Both the position numbers and the translations under genes were made by a program. DNA of 59,256 nt, from positions 99,897 through 159,152 of the forward strand of contig NZ_JAGGPB010000028.1 of assembly GCF_018614055.1 (NCBI RefSeq), in the 5' to 3' direction. A model generated the notes under the pieces. It was given only the letters and a program-made list of their open reading frames with translations, made no database searches and had not been told where the DNA came from. Positions 24,462-34,800 of this stretch are shown here, one piece after another; position 1 is the stretch's first letter, and each line of letters opens with the position of its first letter. Source of the DNA: Streptomyces sp. ISL-98. Its GTDB lineage: Bacteria; Actinomycetota; Actinomycetes; Streptomycetales; Streptomycetaceae.

Positions 24462-25859
24462 ATGCGCACAACTCTTCGCACGCACAGGGCTCACAAGCCG
24501 CTCAGGGCTTACAGCAGCCGAAAGGCCCGAAGGGCCGCCTTGGCGATGATCGCCGCGAGCACGCTCGCTCTCACCGCCTGCGGTGGCGACGGCGACAAAA
24601 CGCCGGAGAACAACGGGGCGAACGCGACGAAGCCGGCGGCTTCCGTCAAGCTCCCCAGGCTGAACGGCGAGGAGGTCCAGGTCGCCGCGGTCTGGACGGG
24701 CCCCGAGCAGGAGAACTTCACCAAGGTCCTCGACGAGTTCGAGAAGCGCACGGGAGCCAAGGTCACCTTCGTCCCGGCGCAGGACCCGATCGTGAACTTC
24801 CTCGGTACGAAGATCGCAGGCGGATCGCCGCCCGACGTCGCGATGCTGCCGCAGGTCGGCGCGCTCCAGCAGGCCGTGGAGCGCAAGTGGGCCAAGCCGG
24901 TCGACGCCGCCACCCAAGGCCAACTCGACAAGAACTACTCGCAGGGCTGGAAGGACATCGGCGCCGTCGACGGCAAGCAGTACGGCGTGTACTTCAAGGC
25001 CGCCAACAAGTCCCTGATCTGGTACAACGCCCAGGTCTTCGAGGACGCGGGCGCCGAGGAGCCGAAGACCTGGAAGGACTTCCTGACCACGGCCGAGACG
25101 ATTTCCGCCTCCGGTGTCACTCCCGTCTCGGTCGGCGGAGCGGACGGCTGGACCCTCACCGACTGGTTCGAGAACATCTATCTCTCCCAGGCCGGTCCGG
25201 AGAAGTACGACCAGCTGGCCCAGCACAAGATCAAGTGGACGGACCCGTCCGTGAAGGACGCGCTGACCACGCTGGCCGAGCTGTTCGGCAAGAAGGAGCT
25301 CATCGCGGGCGGCCAGGAAGGCGCGCTCCAGACCGAGTTCCCCGCGTCCGTCACCCAGACGTTCGCCGACGAGCCGAAGGCCGCAATGGTCTTCGAGGGC
25401 GACTTCGTCTCGGTCAACATCGCGCAAACCAAGGCGAAGATCGGTACGGACGCCAAGGTGTTCCCGTTCCCGGCGGTGGGCGACGAGCCCCCCGTGGTGA
25501 CGGGCGGCGACGCGGCCGTGGCGCTCAAGGACTCGAAGGGTGCCAAGGCGCTGCTGACCTTCCTGGCCTCCACCGACGCCGCGAAGATCTGGGCCGCGGA
25601 AGGCGGGTTCGTATCGCCGAACAAGTCGATGGACGTGGCGGCGTACCCCAATGACGTGCAGCGCGACATCGCGAAGGCGCTGATCGCGGCGGGCGACGAC
25701 TTCCGCTTCGACATGTCGGACCAGGCACCGCAGTCGTTCGGCGGCACGCCCGGCAAGGGCGAGTGGAAGGCGCTCCAGGACTTCCTGAAGAACCCGAAGG
25801 ACATCGCGGGGACCCAGCAGCAGCTGGAGTCCGACGCGGCCAAGGCGTACAAGAGCTGA
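24462..25859 (+). CDS. Sugar-type ABC transporter solute-binding lipoprotein
   Basis: 465 residues. The signal peptide has a lipobox (LALTAC, Cys about 40) and a family-1 extracellular binding protein fold follows (EVQVAAVWTGPEQENFTKVLDEFEKRTGAKVTF...; GSPPDVAMLPQ). It captures a sugar or oligosaccharide outside the cell and hands it to the two permeases encoded next. A GTG (24459) overlaps the ATG; GGGAGAG upstream serves either. The gene is the first of a three-gene operon with no ATPase gene, so the energy subunit is probably a shared MsiK-type ATPase, as is usual in Streptomyces (family knowledge). No regulator gene is adjacent. Confidence 0.93.
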   Translation: MRTTLRTHRAHKPLRAYSSRKARRAALAMIAASTLALTACGGDGDKTPENNGANATKPAASVKLPRLNGEEVQVAAVWTGPEQENFTKVLDEFEKRTGAKVTFVPAQDPIVNFLGTKIAGGSPPDVAMLPQVGALQQAVERKWAKPVDAATQGQLDKNYSQGWKDIGAVDGKQYGVYFKAANKSLIWYNAQVFEDAGAEEPKTWKDFLTTAETISASGVTPVSVGGADGWTLTDWFENIYLSQAGPEKYDQLAQHKIKWTDPSVKDALTTLAELFGKKELIAGGQEGALQTEFPASVTQTFADEPKAAMVFEGDFVSVNIAQTKAKIGTDAKVFPFPAVGDEPPVVTGGDAAVALKDSKGAKALLTFLASTDAAKIWAAEGGFVSPNKSMDVAAYPNDVQRDIAKALIAAGDDFRFDMSDQAPQSFGGTPGKGEWKALQDFLKNPKDIAGTQQQLESDAAKAYKS

Positions 25860-25871
25860 CGGGTTGACGCG

Positions 25872-27227
25872 ATGACGTCAGCGACCGCGGGGGGCGGGGC
25901 GAAGGTGCCGCCGCCCCCCGACGCCAGCGGTACACGCAAGAGCGTGACAGGCACACGTAAATCCATAGCGGTCGGCTTCCTGCTGCCCGCGCTGGTGCTG
26001 CTCGGCGCGCTCGTGGTCTACCCGATCGGGTACTCGGTCTACCGGAGCTTCTTCGACAAGTCGGGCGACAGCTTCGCCGGACTCGACAACTTCGTCGAGA
26101 TCTTCACCGACGACACCATCCTTACGGCCGTCAAGAACAACGCGATCTGGGTGGTCGTCGCCCCCACCGTCTCGACCGCACTCGGCCTGATATTCGCCGT
26201 ACTCACCGAACGCATCCGCTGGGGTACGGCCTTCAAGCTGCTGGTCTTCATGCCGATGGCGATCTCGATGCTCGCGGCGGGCATCATCTTCCGCCTGGTG
26301 TACGAGCAGGATCCCGAGCGCGGGGTCGCGAACGCCGTTGCGGTGAGCGTCCATGACACCTTCTCCGAAGCGGCCGGTTTCACCAAGGCACGCCCCCTGC
26401 CGATTCATCCGCTGAAGGCGGGCGGCGGCGGGTCCTTCGTCACCAAGTTGACGGTCTCGGCGGGCGAGCCGGTGCTGCTGCCGCTGGTCGGCGTCCCGCC
26501 CGCGAAGATGCCGGGCGACGCGAAGAAGGCGGCGCCCGCCCCCACCGAGGCGGACAAAGTCACCGGCACCGCCTGGCTTGACTTCACGAAGGGCGGCGGC
26601 GGCAAGCCCAACACCATCGACTCCACAGAGCTGGGCCTCAAGGGCATCAAGATCGAGGCGGTCAAGGACGGCAAGGTCGTCGATTCGGCCAAGGCCGGCG
26701 CCGACGGTACGTTCACGCTCTCCGCGGAGGCCGACGGCGCCCAGCTCCGCTTCCCCGCGTCGAACTTCAAGGAGCCGTACAACGGTGTCGACTGGCTCGG
26801 CCCGAGCCTGGTGACACCGGCCATCATCGGGAGTTACGTCTGGATGTGGGCGGGCTTCGCGATGGTGCTGATCGCGGCGGGGCTCGCGGGCCTGCCGCGC
26901 GAGCTGCTGGAGGCGGCCCGGGTCGACGGCGCCAACGAATGGCAGGTCTTCCGCCGCGTCACCGTGCCGCTGCTCGCGCCCGTACTGGCGGTGGTACTGG
27001 TCACGCTGATGATCAATGTGCTGAAGATCTTCGACCTGGTGTTCATCATCGCCCCGGGTTCATCTCAGGACGACGCGAATGTGCTGGCGCTCCAGCTCTA
27101 CCGCTCGTCGTTCGGTACGGACGCCGACCCGGGCATCGGCAGCGCGATCGCCGTACTCCTGCTGCTGCTCGTCGTCCCGGTGATGCTCTTCAATATCCGG
27201 CGGATGCGACGGGAGGCCCGACGGTGA
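25872..27227 (+). CDS. ABC sugar permease (MalF/UgpA type) with large extracytoplasmic insert
   Basis: 451 residues. Six core helices of the MetI-like fold and the EAA loop (ELLEAARVDGANEWQVFRRVTVPLL) are clear. Between core helices 3 (about 119-143) and 4 (about 313-338) lies a hydrophilic stretch of about 165 residues, which topology places outside the membrane. It includes Gly-rich linkers and a segment (about 255-297, IKIEAVKDGKVVDSAKAGADGTFTLSAEAD) that looks like a small beta-sandwich of the carboxypeptidase-regulatory type. Ordinary UgpA-type permeases are about 300 residues. It starts 12 bases after the binding-protein gene and overlaps the next permease by GTGA. Confidence 0.9.
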   Translation: MTSATAGGGAKVPPPPDASGTRKSVTGTRKSIAVGFLLPALVLLGALVVYPIGYSVYRSFFDKSGDSFAGLDNFVEIFTDDTILTAVKNNAIWVVVAPTVSTALGLIFAVLTERIRWGTAFKLLVFMPMAISMLAAGIIFRLVYEQDPERGVANAVAVSVHDTFSEAAGFTKARPLPIHPLKAGGGGSFVTKLTVSAGEPVLLPLVGVPPAKMPGDAKKAAPAPTEADKVTGTAWLDFTKGGGGKPNTIDSTELGLKGIKIEAVKDGKVVDSAKAGADGTFTLSAEADGAQLRFPASNFKEPYNGVDWLGPSLVTPAIIGSYVWMWAGFAMVLIAAGLAGLPRELLEAARVDGANEWQVFRRVTVPLLAPVLAVVLVTLMINVLKIFDLVFIIAPGSSQDDANVLALQLYRSSFGTDADPGIGSAIAVLLLLLVVPVMLFNIRRMRREARR

Positions 27228-28126
27228 CCACCACGACCACTCCGACCACCACGGGCGCAGAAGCGGTCAAGGCCAAGCAGTCCCTCCCGGCGCGGATCGC
27301 TGCGCGCGCGGGCGGCGGCGCGGTGCGGGTCTTTCTCATCGTGGTCGCGCTGTTCTGGCTGATGCCGACGATCGGGCTGCTGGTCTCCTCGCTGCGCGAT
27401 TCCACCGACATCGCCGAGTCGGGCTGGTGGGAGGTCTTCTCGGCCCCCTCCCAGCTCACCGTCGACAACTACTCCAGCCTCCTCGACAACAACATCATCA
27501 TCGACTCCCTGTTCAGCACGATCATGATCACCGTCCCGGCGACCGTCCTGGTCGTGGTGATCGGCTCACTCGCCGGATACGCCTTCGCCTGGATGGACTT
27601 CCCGGGCCGCGACTGGTGGTTCCTGGTCGTCGTCGGCCTGCTGGTCGTCCCGGTGCAGGTCGCCCTGGTCCCGGTGTCCGAACTCTTCGGCAAGATCGGC
27701 ATTTTCGAGACCACCGCGGGCGTGGTGCTCTTCCATGTCGCCTTCGGCCTGCCCTTCGCGATCTTCCTGCTGCGCAACTTCTTCGCGGAGATCCCCAGGG
27801 AGCTCCTGGAAGCGGCGCGGCTCGACGGGGCGGGCGAGATCCGGCTGTTCACGCGTGTCGTAATGCCACTCGGCGGCCCGGCCATCGCCTCGCTCGGCAT
27901 CTTCCAGTTCCTCTGGGTCTGGAACGACATGCTGGTCGCGCTGATTTTCGCCGACTCGGCCAATCCGCCGATCACGGTGGCTCTTCAGCGGCAGGTACGG
28001 CAGTTCGGCAACAACATCGACATCCTGGCGCCCGGCGCCTTCATCTCGATGGTGATCCCGCTCATCGTGTTCTTCGCGTTCCAGCGGCAGTTCGTGTCCG
28101 GCGTGATGGCGGGCGCGGTGAAGTAG
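27224..28126 (+). CDS. ABC sugar permease (MalG/UgpE type)
   Basis: 300 residues. The GTG start overlaps the stop of the previous permease (GTGA), a sign of translational coupling. A Thr-rich N-terminus, six helices and the EAA loop ELLEAARLDGAGEIRLFTRVVMPL are present; the C-terminus is QRQFVSGVMAGAVK, typical of MalG-like proteins. It pairs with the preceding permease to form the import channel and is of normal length, with no insert. The operon ends with a hairpin at 28153-28187. Confidence 0.93.
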   Translation: MTTTTTPTTTGAEAVKAKQSLPARIAARAGGGAVRVFLIVVALFWLMPTIGLLVSSLRDSTDIAESGWWEVFSAPSQLTVDNYSSLLDNNIIIDSLFSTIMITVPATVLVVVIGSLAGYAFAWMDFPGRDWWFLVVVGLLVVPVQVALVPVSELFGKIGIFETTAGVVLFHVAFGLPFAIFLLRNFFAEIPRELLEAARLDGAGEIRLFTRVVMPLGGPAIASLGIFQFLWVWNDMLVALIFADSANPPITVALQRQVRQFGNNIDILAPGAFISMVIPLIVFFAFQRQFVSGVMAGAVK

Positions 28127-28152
28127 AGCAGAAGCAGAGCAACCAGCACCGA

Positions 28153-28187
28153 GCGGCGGTCCGGCGCCCCCGTAGCCGGACCGCCGC
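28153..28187 (+). terminator. Terminator hairpin of the ABC operon
   Basis: GCGGCGGTCCGGC and GCCGGACCGCCGC form a perfect 13-bp stem 26 bases after the last permease stop. There is no T run, as is common in Streptomyces. Confidence 0.8.
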
Positions 28188-28286
28188 CGCGTGCTTCGAG
28201 TTCCCCCGTATGCCACGTCTGGCGTAACCAACCCGCTCGGTCGGCCGTTCCGGGGCCATCTGCCCGCGTCGACTCCAGGGAGTCCC

Positions 28287-30527
28287 GTGCCCCGGTTCAG
28301 CGTCATCGTGCCCGCGTACAAGGTGCAGGCTTACCTCGAAGAGTGCATGGATTCGGTGCTGGCACAGCGTTACGACGACCTCGAACTGATCGCGGTGGAC
28401 GACTGCTCGCCCGACGACTGCGGCGCGATCATCGACGAGTTCGCAGCGCGCGACCGGCGGGTCCTCCCCGTACACCTGGGGGAAAACACCGGTCCGGGGC
28501 CCGCGCGCAACGCGGGCGTCACGAAGGCGACCGGCGACTACCTGATCTTCCTCGACGGCGACGACACCCTTGTCCCCGGCGCTCTCCAGGCCATCGCCGA
28601 CCGCCTCAAGGAGACGGGCTGCCCGGACGTCCTGGTGTACGACTTCGCCCGTACGCACTGGTCGGGCGAGGCCGTGCGCAATGAACTCGCCGACCGGCTC
28701 ACCGAGCAGGGCCCCGCCTCCTTCGAACTCGACGCCATGCCGGGCCTGCTGGAGATCCTTCCGGTGGCCTGGAACAAGGCGTACCACCGCGAATTTGTGG
28801 AGAGCGAGGGCCTCGCCTTCCCGCCCGGTCGCCACGAGAGCACACCCTGGACCTACCCGGCGCTGATGGCCGCCGCCTCGATCGCCGTACTCGACGAGGT
28901 CTGTGTGCACCACCGGCAGCGGCGCCGGGGCAGTGCTCCCGCCCCGACCGGCCGGGGGCACTTCGACATCTTCGGCCAGTACGACCGGGTCTTCGGCTTC
29001 ATCGACTCCCGCCCCGAACTGGCTCGCTGGCGCCCGGTGATCTTCCGGCGGATGGCCGACCACCTCACTGCCCCGGACACCCCTCGGCTCCGGCTCCCGG
29101 CGGGCAGCCACGCGGAGTTCTTCCGCCGGGCGCGCGCCCACTACCGCCGCTACCGGACCCCCGGCGCCGCCCCGCGCCCCGGCGCACGCCTGCGGCACGC
29201 GATGGTGCGGCTCGGCAGCCACCGCACGTACCTCACGCTACGGACCGCCAGCCGCCTGTATTCCACGCTGCGGCGCGGGTCCCGTGCCGTCCGCCGCGTC
29301 GTACGCGCCGCCGCCCTGCGTCTCCACTACCGTGTCCAGCTGCGCCTGCCGTTGCGCCCGGGGCAGGCGGTCTTCTCCGCGTACGGGCACGGCGGTTACG
29401 CCTGCAATCCGGCCGCGATCGAGGAGCAGGTGCGCGAACTCGCCCCGCACATCCGGACCTTCTGGATCGCCGACCTCCAGCACCACCACACCGTCCCCAC
29501 CGGCACCCGCCGCCTCAGGCCCGGCACGTTCGCCCATCGGACGGCGCTCGCCCGCGCCAAGTACCTGGTGGACAACACCGGCTTCGACCCGCGCCTGACC
29601 AAGCGCCCCGGTCAGGTCCTGCTCCAGACCCAGCACGGCACCCCGCTCAAGTCGATGGGCCTCGACCTCCAGGACCACCCGGCGGCCGCCCGCTCCACGG
29701 ACTTCGCCCGCCTCCTCGACGACGTCGACAAGTGGGACTACTGCCTCTCCGCCAACCGCCACTCCTCCAAGGTCTGGGAGCGGGCGTACCCCTCGGGCTA
29801 CAACACGCTCGAATACGGCCATCCGCGCAACGACGTGTTCCAGCGCGCCACCGCCACCGATGTCGCGCGCCTGCGCGAGACGCTCTCCGTCCCCAAGGGC
29901 AGCACCTGCGTCCTGTACGCACCGACCCACCGCGACTACAGCCGCACCCAGCGCCTCTCGCTCGATCTCGAACGGATCTCCCGCGAACTCGGCCCCCGTT
30001 TCGTCATCCTGACCCGTGCCCACCACTCCTACAACGCCCCACTGTCCCGCCCGAGTTCCGCCCGCACGTCCCGGATCATCGACGTCTCCGACCACCACTC
30101 GGTCGAGACCCTCTGCCTCGCCGCCGACGCGCTCATCACCGACTACTCGTCCCTGATGTTCGACTACGCCGTCCTCGACCGCCCGATCGTCATCCACACC
30201 GACGACTGGGACGCCTACGACGCGGCCCGCGGCACCTACTTCGACCTGCGCGAATTCCCGCCGGGCGCGATCGCCCGTACCGAGGACGAGCTGATCGGCA
30301 TCTTCGCCGGCGGCCACTGGCGCGGCTCCCGCTCCGCCCAGTTGCGGGCCGCGTTCCGGGCGCGCTTCTGCGCGTACGACGACGGCCGGGCGGCCGAGCG
30401 CGTAGTGCGCCATGTGTTCCTGAACGAAACCCCCGGACTGCCGCCCGTCGTCCCGCTGGAGGACCGCACCCCGGCTCCCTGGGCCGCGCCGCTGCAGAGC
30501 GAAATGAACGCCGTAGTCATGACATAG
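28287..30527 (+). CDS. GT2 glycosyltransferase fused to CDP-glycerol glycerophosphotransferase (TagF-like)
   Basis: 746 residues from GTG 28287 (Shine-Dalgarno CAGGGAG). The N-terminal GT2 domain starts immediately (FSVIVPAY, VDDCSPD, FLDGDD at 89-93). After a basic helical linker, the C-terminal half is a TagB/TagF-type domain with QHGTPLKSMG (about 450), YAPTHRD (about 548) and TDYSSLMFDYAVLDRPIV (about 618). Such fusions build glycerol- or polyol-phosphate containing wall polymers at the inner face of the membrane. The nearby GT87-like gene fits cell-surface glycan work. A longer reading frame upstream exists but the GT2 fold begins exactly at the GTG. Confidence 0.9.
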   Translation: MPRFSVIVPAYKVQAYLEECMDSVLAQRYDDLELIAVDDCSPDDCGAIIDEFAARDRRVLPVHLGENTGPGPARNAGVTKATGDYLIFLDGDDTLVPGALQAIADRLKETGCPDVLVYDFARTHWSGEAVRNELADRLTEQGPASFELDAMPGLLEILPVAWNKAYHREFVESEGLAFPPGRHESTPWTYPALMAAASIAVLDEVCVHHRQRRRGSAPAPTGRGHFDIFGQYDRVFGFIDSRPELARWRPVIFRRMADHLTAPDTPRLRLPAGSHAEFFRRARAHYRRYRTPGAAPRPGARLRHAMVRLGSHRTYLTLRTASRLYSTLRRGSRAVRRVVRAAALRLHYRVQLRLPLRPGQAVFSAYGHGGYACNPAAIEEQVRELAPHIRTFWIADLQHHHTVPTGTRRLRPGTFAHRTALARAKYLVDNTGFDPRLTKRPGQVLLQTQHGTPLKSMGLDLQDHPAAARSTDFARLLDDVDKWDYCLSANRHSSKVWERAYPSGYNTLEYGHPRNDVFQRATATDVARLRETLSVPKGSTCVLYAPTHRDYSRTQRLSLDLERISRELGPRFVILTRAHHSYNAPLSRPSSARTSRIIDVSDHHSVETLCLAADALITDYSSLMFDYAVLDRPIVIHTDDWDAYDAARGTYFDLREFPPGAIARTEDELIGIFAGGHWRGSRSAQLRAAFRARFCAYDDGRAAERVVRHVFLNETPGLPPVVPLEDRTPAPWAAPLQSEMNAVVMT

Positions 30528-30546
30528 CTGATTAAAGTTCGCGTTG

Positions 30547-31761
30547 ATGACGACGCAGCAGATCGCGGCCCGCACCTCGAACACCGTCCCAGGCGCGCGC
30601 GCCCTCGGCGTCGTCTGGCTCACCACCCGCCTTGGCATGTTCGCCCTGCTCGTGCTGCCCTCCGGCGCTCTCTTCGACGCGCCGGACATCGGCGGCGAGG
30701 TGTACCAGATCTACTACGGCTGGTACGAGCAGCTCACCCGGGGCGCCTTCCCGTTCGACGACGTCATGTGGCAGTACCCGCCCGGCGCCGGACTGGTGAT
30801 CCTCATGCCCGCCGCCCTCCCCTGGCTGACCTACTTCCAGGCGTTCGTCGCCCTCACCCTCGCCGCCGACGCACTCGTCGCCCGGGCACTCGCACGGGCC
30901 GGCGCCGCAGGCCACGGGCGCAGCGCGGCCGGCGCGTGGATGTGGGTGTGCGCGCTGCCACTGCTCCTCCACCTCCCGCTCGTCCGGTACGACGTCCAGG
31001 CCACCGCCATCGCCGTACTGGCCCTCCTGGCGCTCCACCGCCGCCCGAGCCTCGGCGGTGCGCTCGCCGGGCTCGGTGCGATGGTGAAGGTGTGGCCGGT
31101 GCTCACGCTGCTCGGCGCTCCCCGGGGTCGTACGACCAGGGAGGCATGGGCGGCCGCCGCCGCCAGTGCGGCGGTGCTGCTCGCCGTGCTCACCCTCGCC
31201 TTCTCGCACACCCTGGACTTCCTGCGGCAGCAGGTCGGCAGGGGTGTGCAGATCGAGTCGATGGCCGGGACCGTGCTCTCGCTCGCGCGCCGGGCGGGCT
31301 GGTCCGGCAGGGTCGAATACCGGTACGGCTCCATGGAGTTCACCGGCCCGTATGTCCCGGCGCTCGTCCACGCATCGCTGTTCTTCACCGCCGCGGCCTT
31401 GTGCTGGCTGCTGCTGTGGCGGGTCAGGGCCCGCCGCTGGACGGCCGCGACCCCCTTCGACGCCGCGCTGACCGCCGTACTCCTGTTCACCGTGACCAGC
31501 CGGGTGATCAGTCCCCAGTACCTGATCTGGCTGCTGGGGCTGGCCGCCGTCTGCCTCACCTCGCGCGCCACCACCCAGCGCCCGGTCGCGGCACTGCTGC
31601 TGCCCGCGGCCGCCGTCAGCGCGCTCGCCTATCCGGTGCTGTACGGGGATGTCGTCATGGGCACACCGCTGGGCTGCGCGATCATGGTCGTACGCAACGG
31701 TCTGCTGCTCGGCGCGGCCCTGCTGGCCTGCCGCAGGCTCTGGACGGCTTCCGGAGCGTAA
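30547..31761 (+). CDS. GT87-like (DUF2029) polyprenol-phosphate mannosyltransferase family membrane protein
   Basis: 404 residues from ATG 30547 (a TTG directly precedes it; no strong ribosome-binding site). About ten membrane helices. The first outside loop carries acidic residues and aromatic/Pro motifs (DVMWQYPPGAGL), and later segments include AGLGAMVKVWPVLTL and SRVISPQYLIWLLGLA, as in actinobacterial DUF2029/GT87 proteins that use polyprenyl-phosphate mannose at the outer face. It follows the GT2-TagF gene by 19 bases and ends in a strong terminator. Exact donor and acceptor are not deducible. Confidence 0.82.
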   Translation: MTTQQIAARTSNTVPGARALGVVWLTTRLGMFALLVLPSGALFDAPDIGGEVYQIYYGWYEQLTRGAFPFDDVMWQYPPGAGLVILMPAALPWLTYFQAFVALTLAADALVARALARAGAAGHGRSAAGAWMWVCALPLLLHLPLVRYDVQATAIAVLALLALHRRPSLGGALAGLGAMVKVWPVLTLLGAPRGRTTREAWAAAAASAAVLLAVLTLAFSHTLDFLRQQVGRGVQIESMAGTVLSLARRAGWSGRVEYRYGSMEFTGPYVPALVHASLFFTAAALCWLLLWRVRARRWTAATPFDAALTAVLLFTVTSRVISPQYLIWLLGLAAVCLTSRATTQRPVAALLLPAAAVSALAYPVLYGDVVMGTPLGCAIMVVRNGLLLGAALLACRRLWTASGA

Positions 31762-31804
31762 ACCCGGCGCGTGAACACCGGCGCGTGAGCAAGGGCGTAA
31801 AACA

Positions 31805-31841
31805 GGGGCGCCCGGCACCGAAACCCGGTGCCGGGCGCCCC
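31805..31841. terminator. Bidirectional terminator between GT87 gene and gdhB
   Basis: A 16-bp perfect stem (31805-31820 with 31826-31841) and a five-base loop lie between convergent genes, with CTTCTACG after it on the plus strand. Confidence 0.9.
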
Positions 31842-31876
31842 CTTCTACGTACCGTTCCTCTACGTACCGCTGAGGA

Positions 31877-34800
31877 TCAGACGCGCGTACGCAGCATCGT
31901 CCGCATCGTCCGCATCGCCACCGACAGGTTCGCCAGGTCGAACGCGTCCGAGCCCTGGATCTCCTCCAGCGTGGTCCGCGCGCGGCTCAGGATCGCCGCG
32001 TTCTTCCCCTCCCACGCCTTGAAGCGCTGCTCCGGCGTCGAGGCCCCGTTGCCGACGGACAGCACGTCCTGCGTCAGACCGGCGTGTGCCGCGTACAGGT
32101 CCTCGCGGATGGAGGCACGGGCCATGGACTGCCAGCGGTCGGCCCGCGGCAGCTCGATGATCCGGTCCATCAGCTGGGTGATGGAGAGGCGGTCGGCGAG
32201 GTCGTAGTACACCTCGGCGACATCCATCGGAGCCTTGTCTGTGCGCTCCGCGATCGCGACGATGTCGAGCGCCGGGAAGGCCGACGAGAACCCGGCCACC
32301 CGCAGCGCGAGGTCCTCCGGAACACCCGCCTCCGTCAGCTCGTCCAGGATGCTCTGGTACCACTCCAGGTCCGCGCCGCGCACCAGCTTCGGCAGCTCGT
32401 CCCAGACCCGCGCCACACCCTGGCCGAAGAAGGCGATGGTCTCGCCGAGCTCCAGCGGCTGCGGCCGGTTGCCCAGCAGCCAGCGCGTGCCGCGCTCGAC
32501 GAGGCGGCGCGAGTGCAGCCGGATCCGGGTCTGGACGTCGGCCGGGACCTTGTTGTCGAGCGCCTCGACGGCGTCCCAGACCTGGCTGAGTCCGAAGATC
32601 TCGCGGGCCGCGAACTGCGCCCGTACGATCTCCTCGATCGACGCCCCGGTCTCCTCCCGCAGACGGTGCAGGAAGGTCGAACCACCGGTGTTCACGGTGT
32701 CGTTGACCAGCACCGTCGTGACGATCTCACGACGCAGCGCGTGCGCGTCGATCTGCTCGCCGAACTTCTCGCGCAGCGCCTGGGGGAAGTACGCGTGCAG
32801 CAGGCTCCGCAGGTGCGGGTCGTCCGGCAGGCTCGTCTTGATCAGCTCGTCCGCCACCGTGATCTTGGTGTAGGCGAGCAGGACGGCGAGCTCGGGCTGG
32901 CTCATGCCCCGGCCGGTGTTCAGCAGCTCGCGGATCTGCCGGTCGGTGGGCAGGAATTCGAGAGCGCGGTCCAGGTGCCCGTCGCGCTCCAGCTTGCGCA
33001 TGAAGCGCTGGTGGGCGTGGAGCAGCGAGGGCGACTGGGTGACGGCGTTGGCCAGGGCCACGTTCTGCGCGTAGTTGTTGCGCAGCACCAGCATGCCGAC
33101 CTCGTCGGTCATCGTGGCGAGCAGCTTGTTGCGCTGCTTGACGGTCATGTCTCCGTCGGCCACGAGCGCGTTGAGCAGGATCTTGATGTTCACCTCGTGG
33201 TCGGAGGTGTCCACACCGGCGCTGTTGTCGATGGCGTCGGTGTTGATCCGGCCGCCTTCACCGCCGGCGCCGCGGCGCGCGAACTCGATGCGGCCGAGCT
33301 GGGTCGCGCCCAGGTTGCCGCCCTCGCCGACGACCTTGACCCGCAGGTCCTCGCCGTTGACGCGGATCGCGTCGTTCGCCTTGTCGCCGACGTCGGCGTT
33401 CGACTCGACCGTCGACTTGACGTACGTACCGATGCCGCCGTTCCACAGCAGATCGACCGGCGCCTTGAGGATCGTCTTCATCAGATCGGCCGGGGTCATC
33501 TTGGTGATGCCCCGCTCGATGCCGAGAGCCTCGCGCATGTGCGCGTTGACCGGGATCGACTTGGCGGTACGCGGGTGGATGCCGCCGCCGGCGGACAGCA
33601 GCGTCTTGTCGTAGTCGGCCCAGGACGAGCGCGGCAGGTCGAAGAGACGGCGCCGCTCGGCGTACGAGACGGCAGCGTCCGGCGTCGGGTCGATGAAGAT
33701 GTGCCGGTGGTCGAAGGCGGCGACGAGGCGGATGTTCTCGGAGAGCAGCATGCCGTTGCCGAAGACGTCGCCGGACATGTCGCCGACGCCGACGACCGTG
33801 AAGTCCTCGGTCTGGGTGTCGTGGCCGAGCTCGCGGAAGTGCCGCTTGACGGATTCCCACGCGCCGCGGGCCGTGATGCCCATGCCCTTGTGGTCGTAGC
33901 CGACCGAGCCGCCGGACGCGAAGGCGTCGCCGAGCCAGAAGTTGTAGGCGATCGCGATCTCGTTGGCGATGTCGGAGAAGGTCGCGGTGCCCTTGTCGGC
34001 GGCGACGACGAGGTACGTGTCGTCGCCGTCGTGCCGTACGACCTCCCTCGGCGGCACGACCTCGCCCGCCACCATGTTGTCGGTGATGTCGAGCAGCGCC
34101 GAGATGAAGGTCTTGTACGAGGCGATGCCCTCGGCCATCCACGCGTCACGGTCGACGGACGGATCCGGGAGGTTCTTCGCGACGAAGCCGCCCTTGGCAC
34201 CGACCGGCACGATGACGGTGTTCTTCACCATCTGCGCCTTGACCAGGCCGAGCACCTCGGTACGGAAGTCCTCACGACGGTCGGACCAGCGCAGACCACC
34301 GCGGGCGACCTTGCCGAAGCGCAGGTGGACGCCTTCGACGCGCGGCGAGTAGACCCAGATCTCGTACGCCGGGCGGGGCGCGGGGAGGTCGGGGATGGCC
34401 TGCGGGTCGAACTTCATCGAGACGTAGCCGTGCGGCTCGCCGTTCTCCGCCGTCTGGAAGAAGCTGGTGCGCAGCGTCGCCTTGATGACGGTCAGGAAGG
34501 ACCGCAGGATGCGGTCCTCGTCGAGCGAGGCGACCTGGTCGAGCGCCCCGTCGAGCTCCTCCAGGAGCCCGTCGGTCAGCTCGGTGCCGGCCCGCTGCCG
34601 CTCCGGCGACATCCGTGCCTCGAAGAGGCTCACCAGCAGCCGGGTGGTGTGGACGTTGTTGCGGAGGGTGTCCTCCATGTAGTCCTGGCTGAAGGTCGAA
34701 CCGGCCTGGCGCAGGTACTTGGCGTACGCGCGCAGCACCATCGCCTGCCGCCAGTCCAGACCGGCGCTCAGGACCAGGGCGTTGAAGCCGTCGTTCTCGG

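Noticed and set aside
28191..28286. N-terminal extension of the GT2-TagF protein by 32 residues
   Set aside because: No ribosome-binding site, overlaps the downstream arm of the ABC operon terminator region, and GT2 proteins start at the GTG 28287 position.
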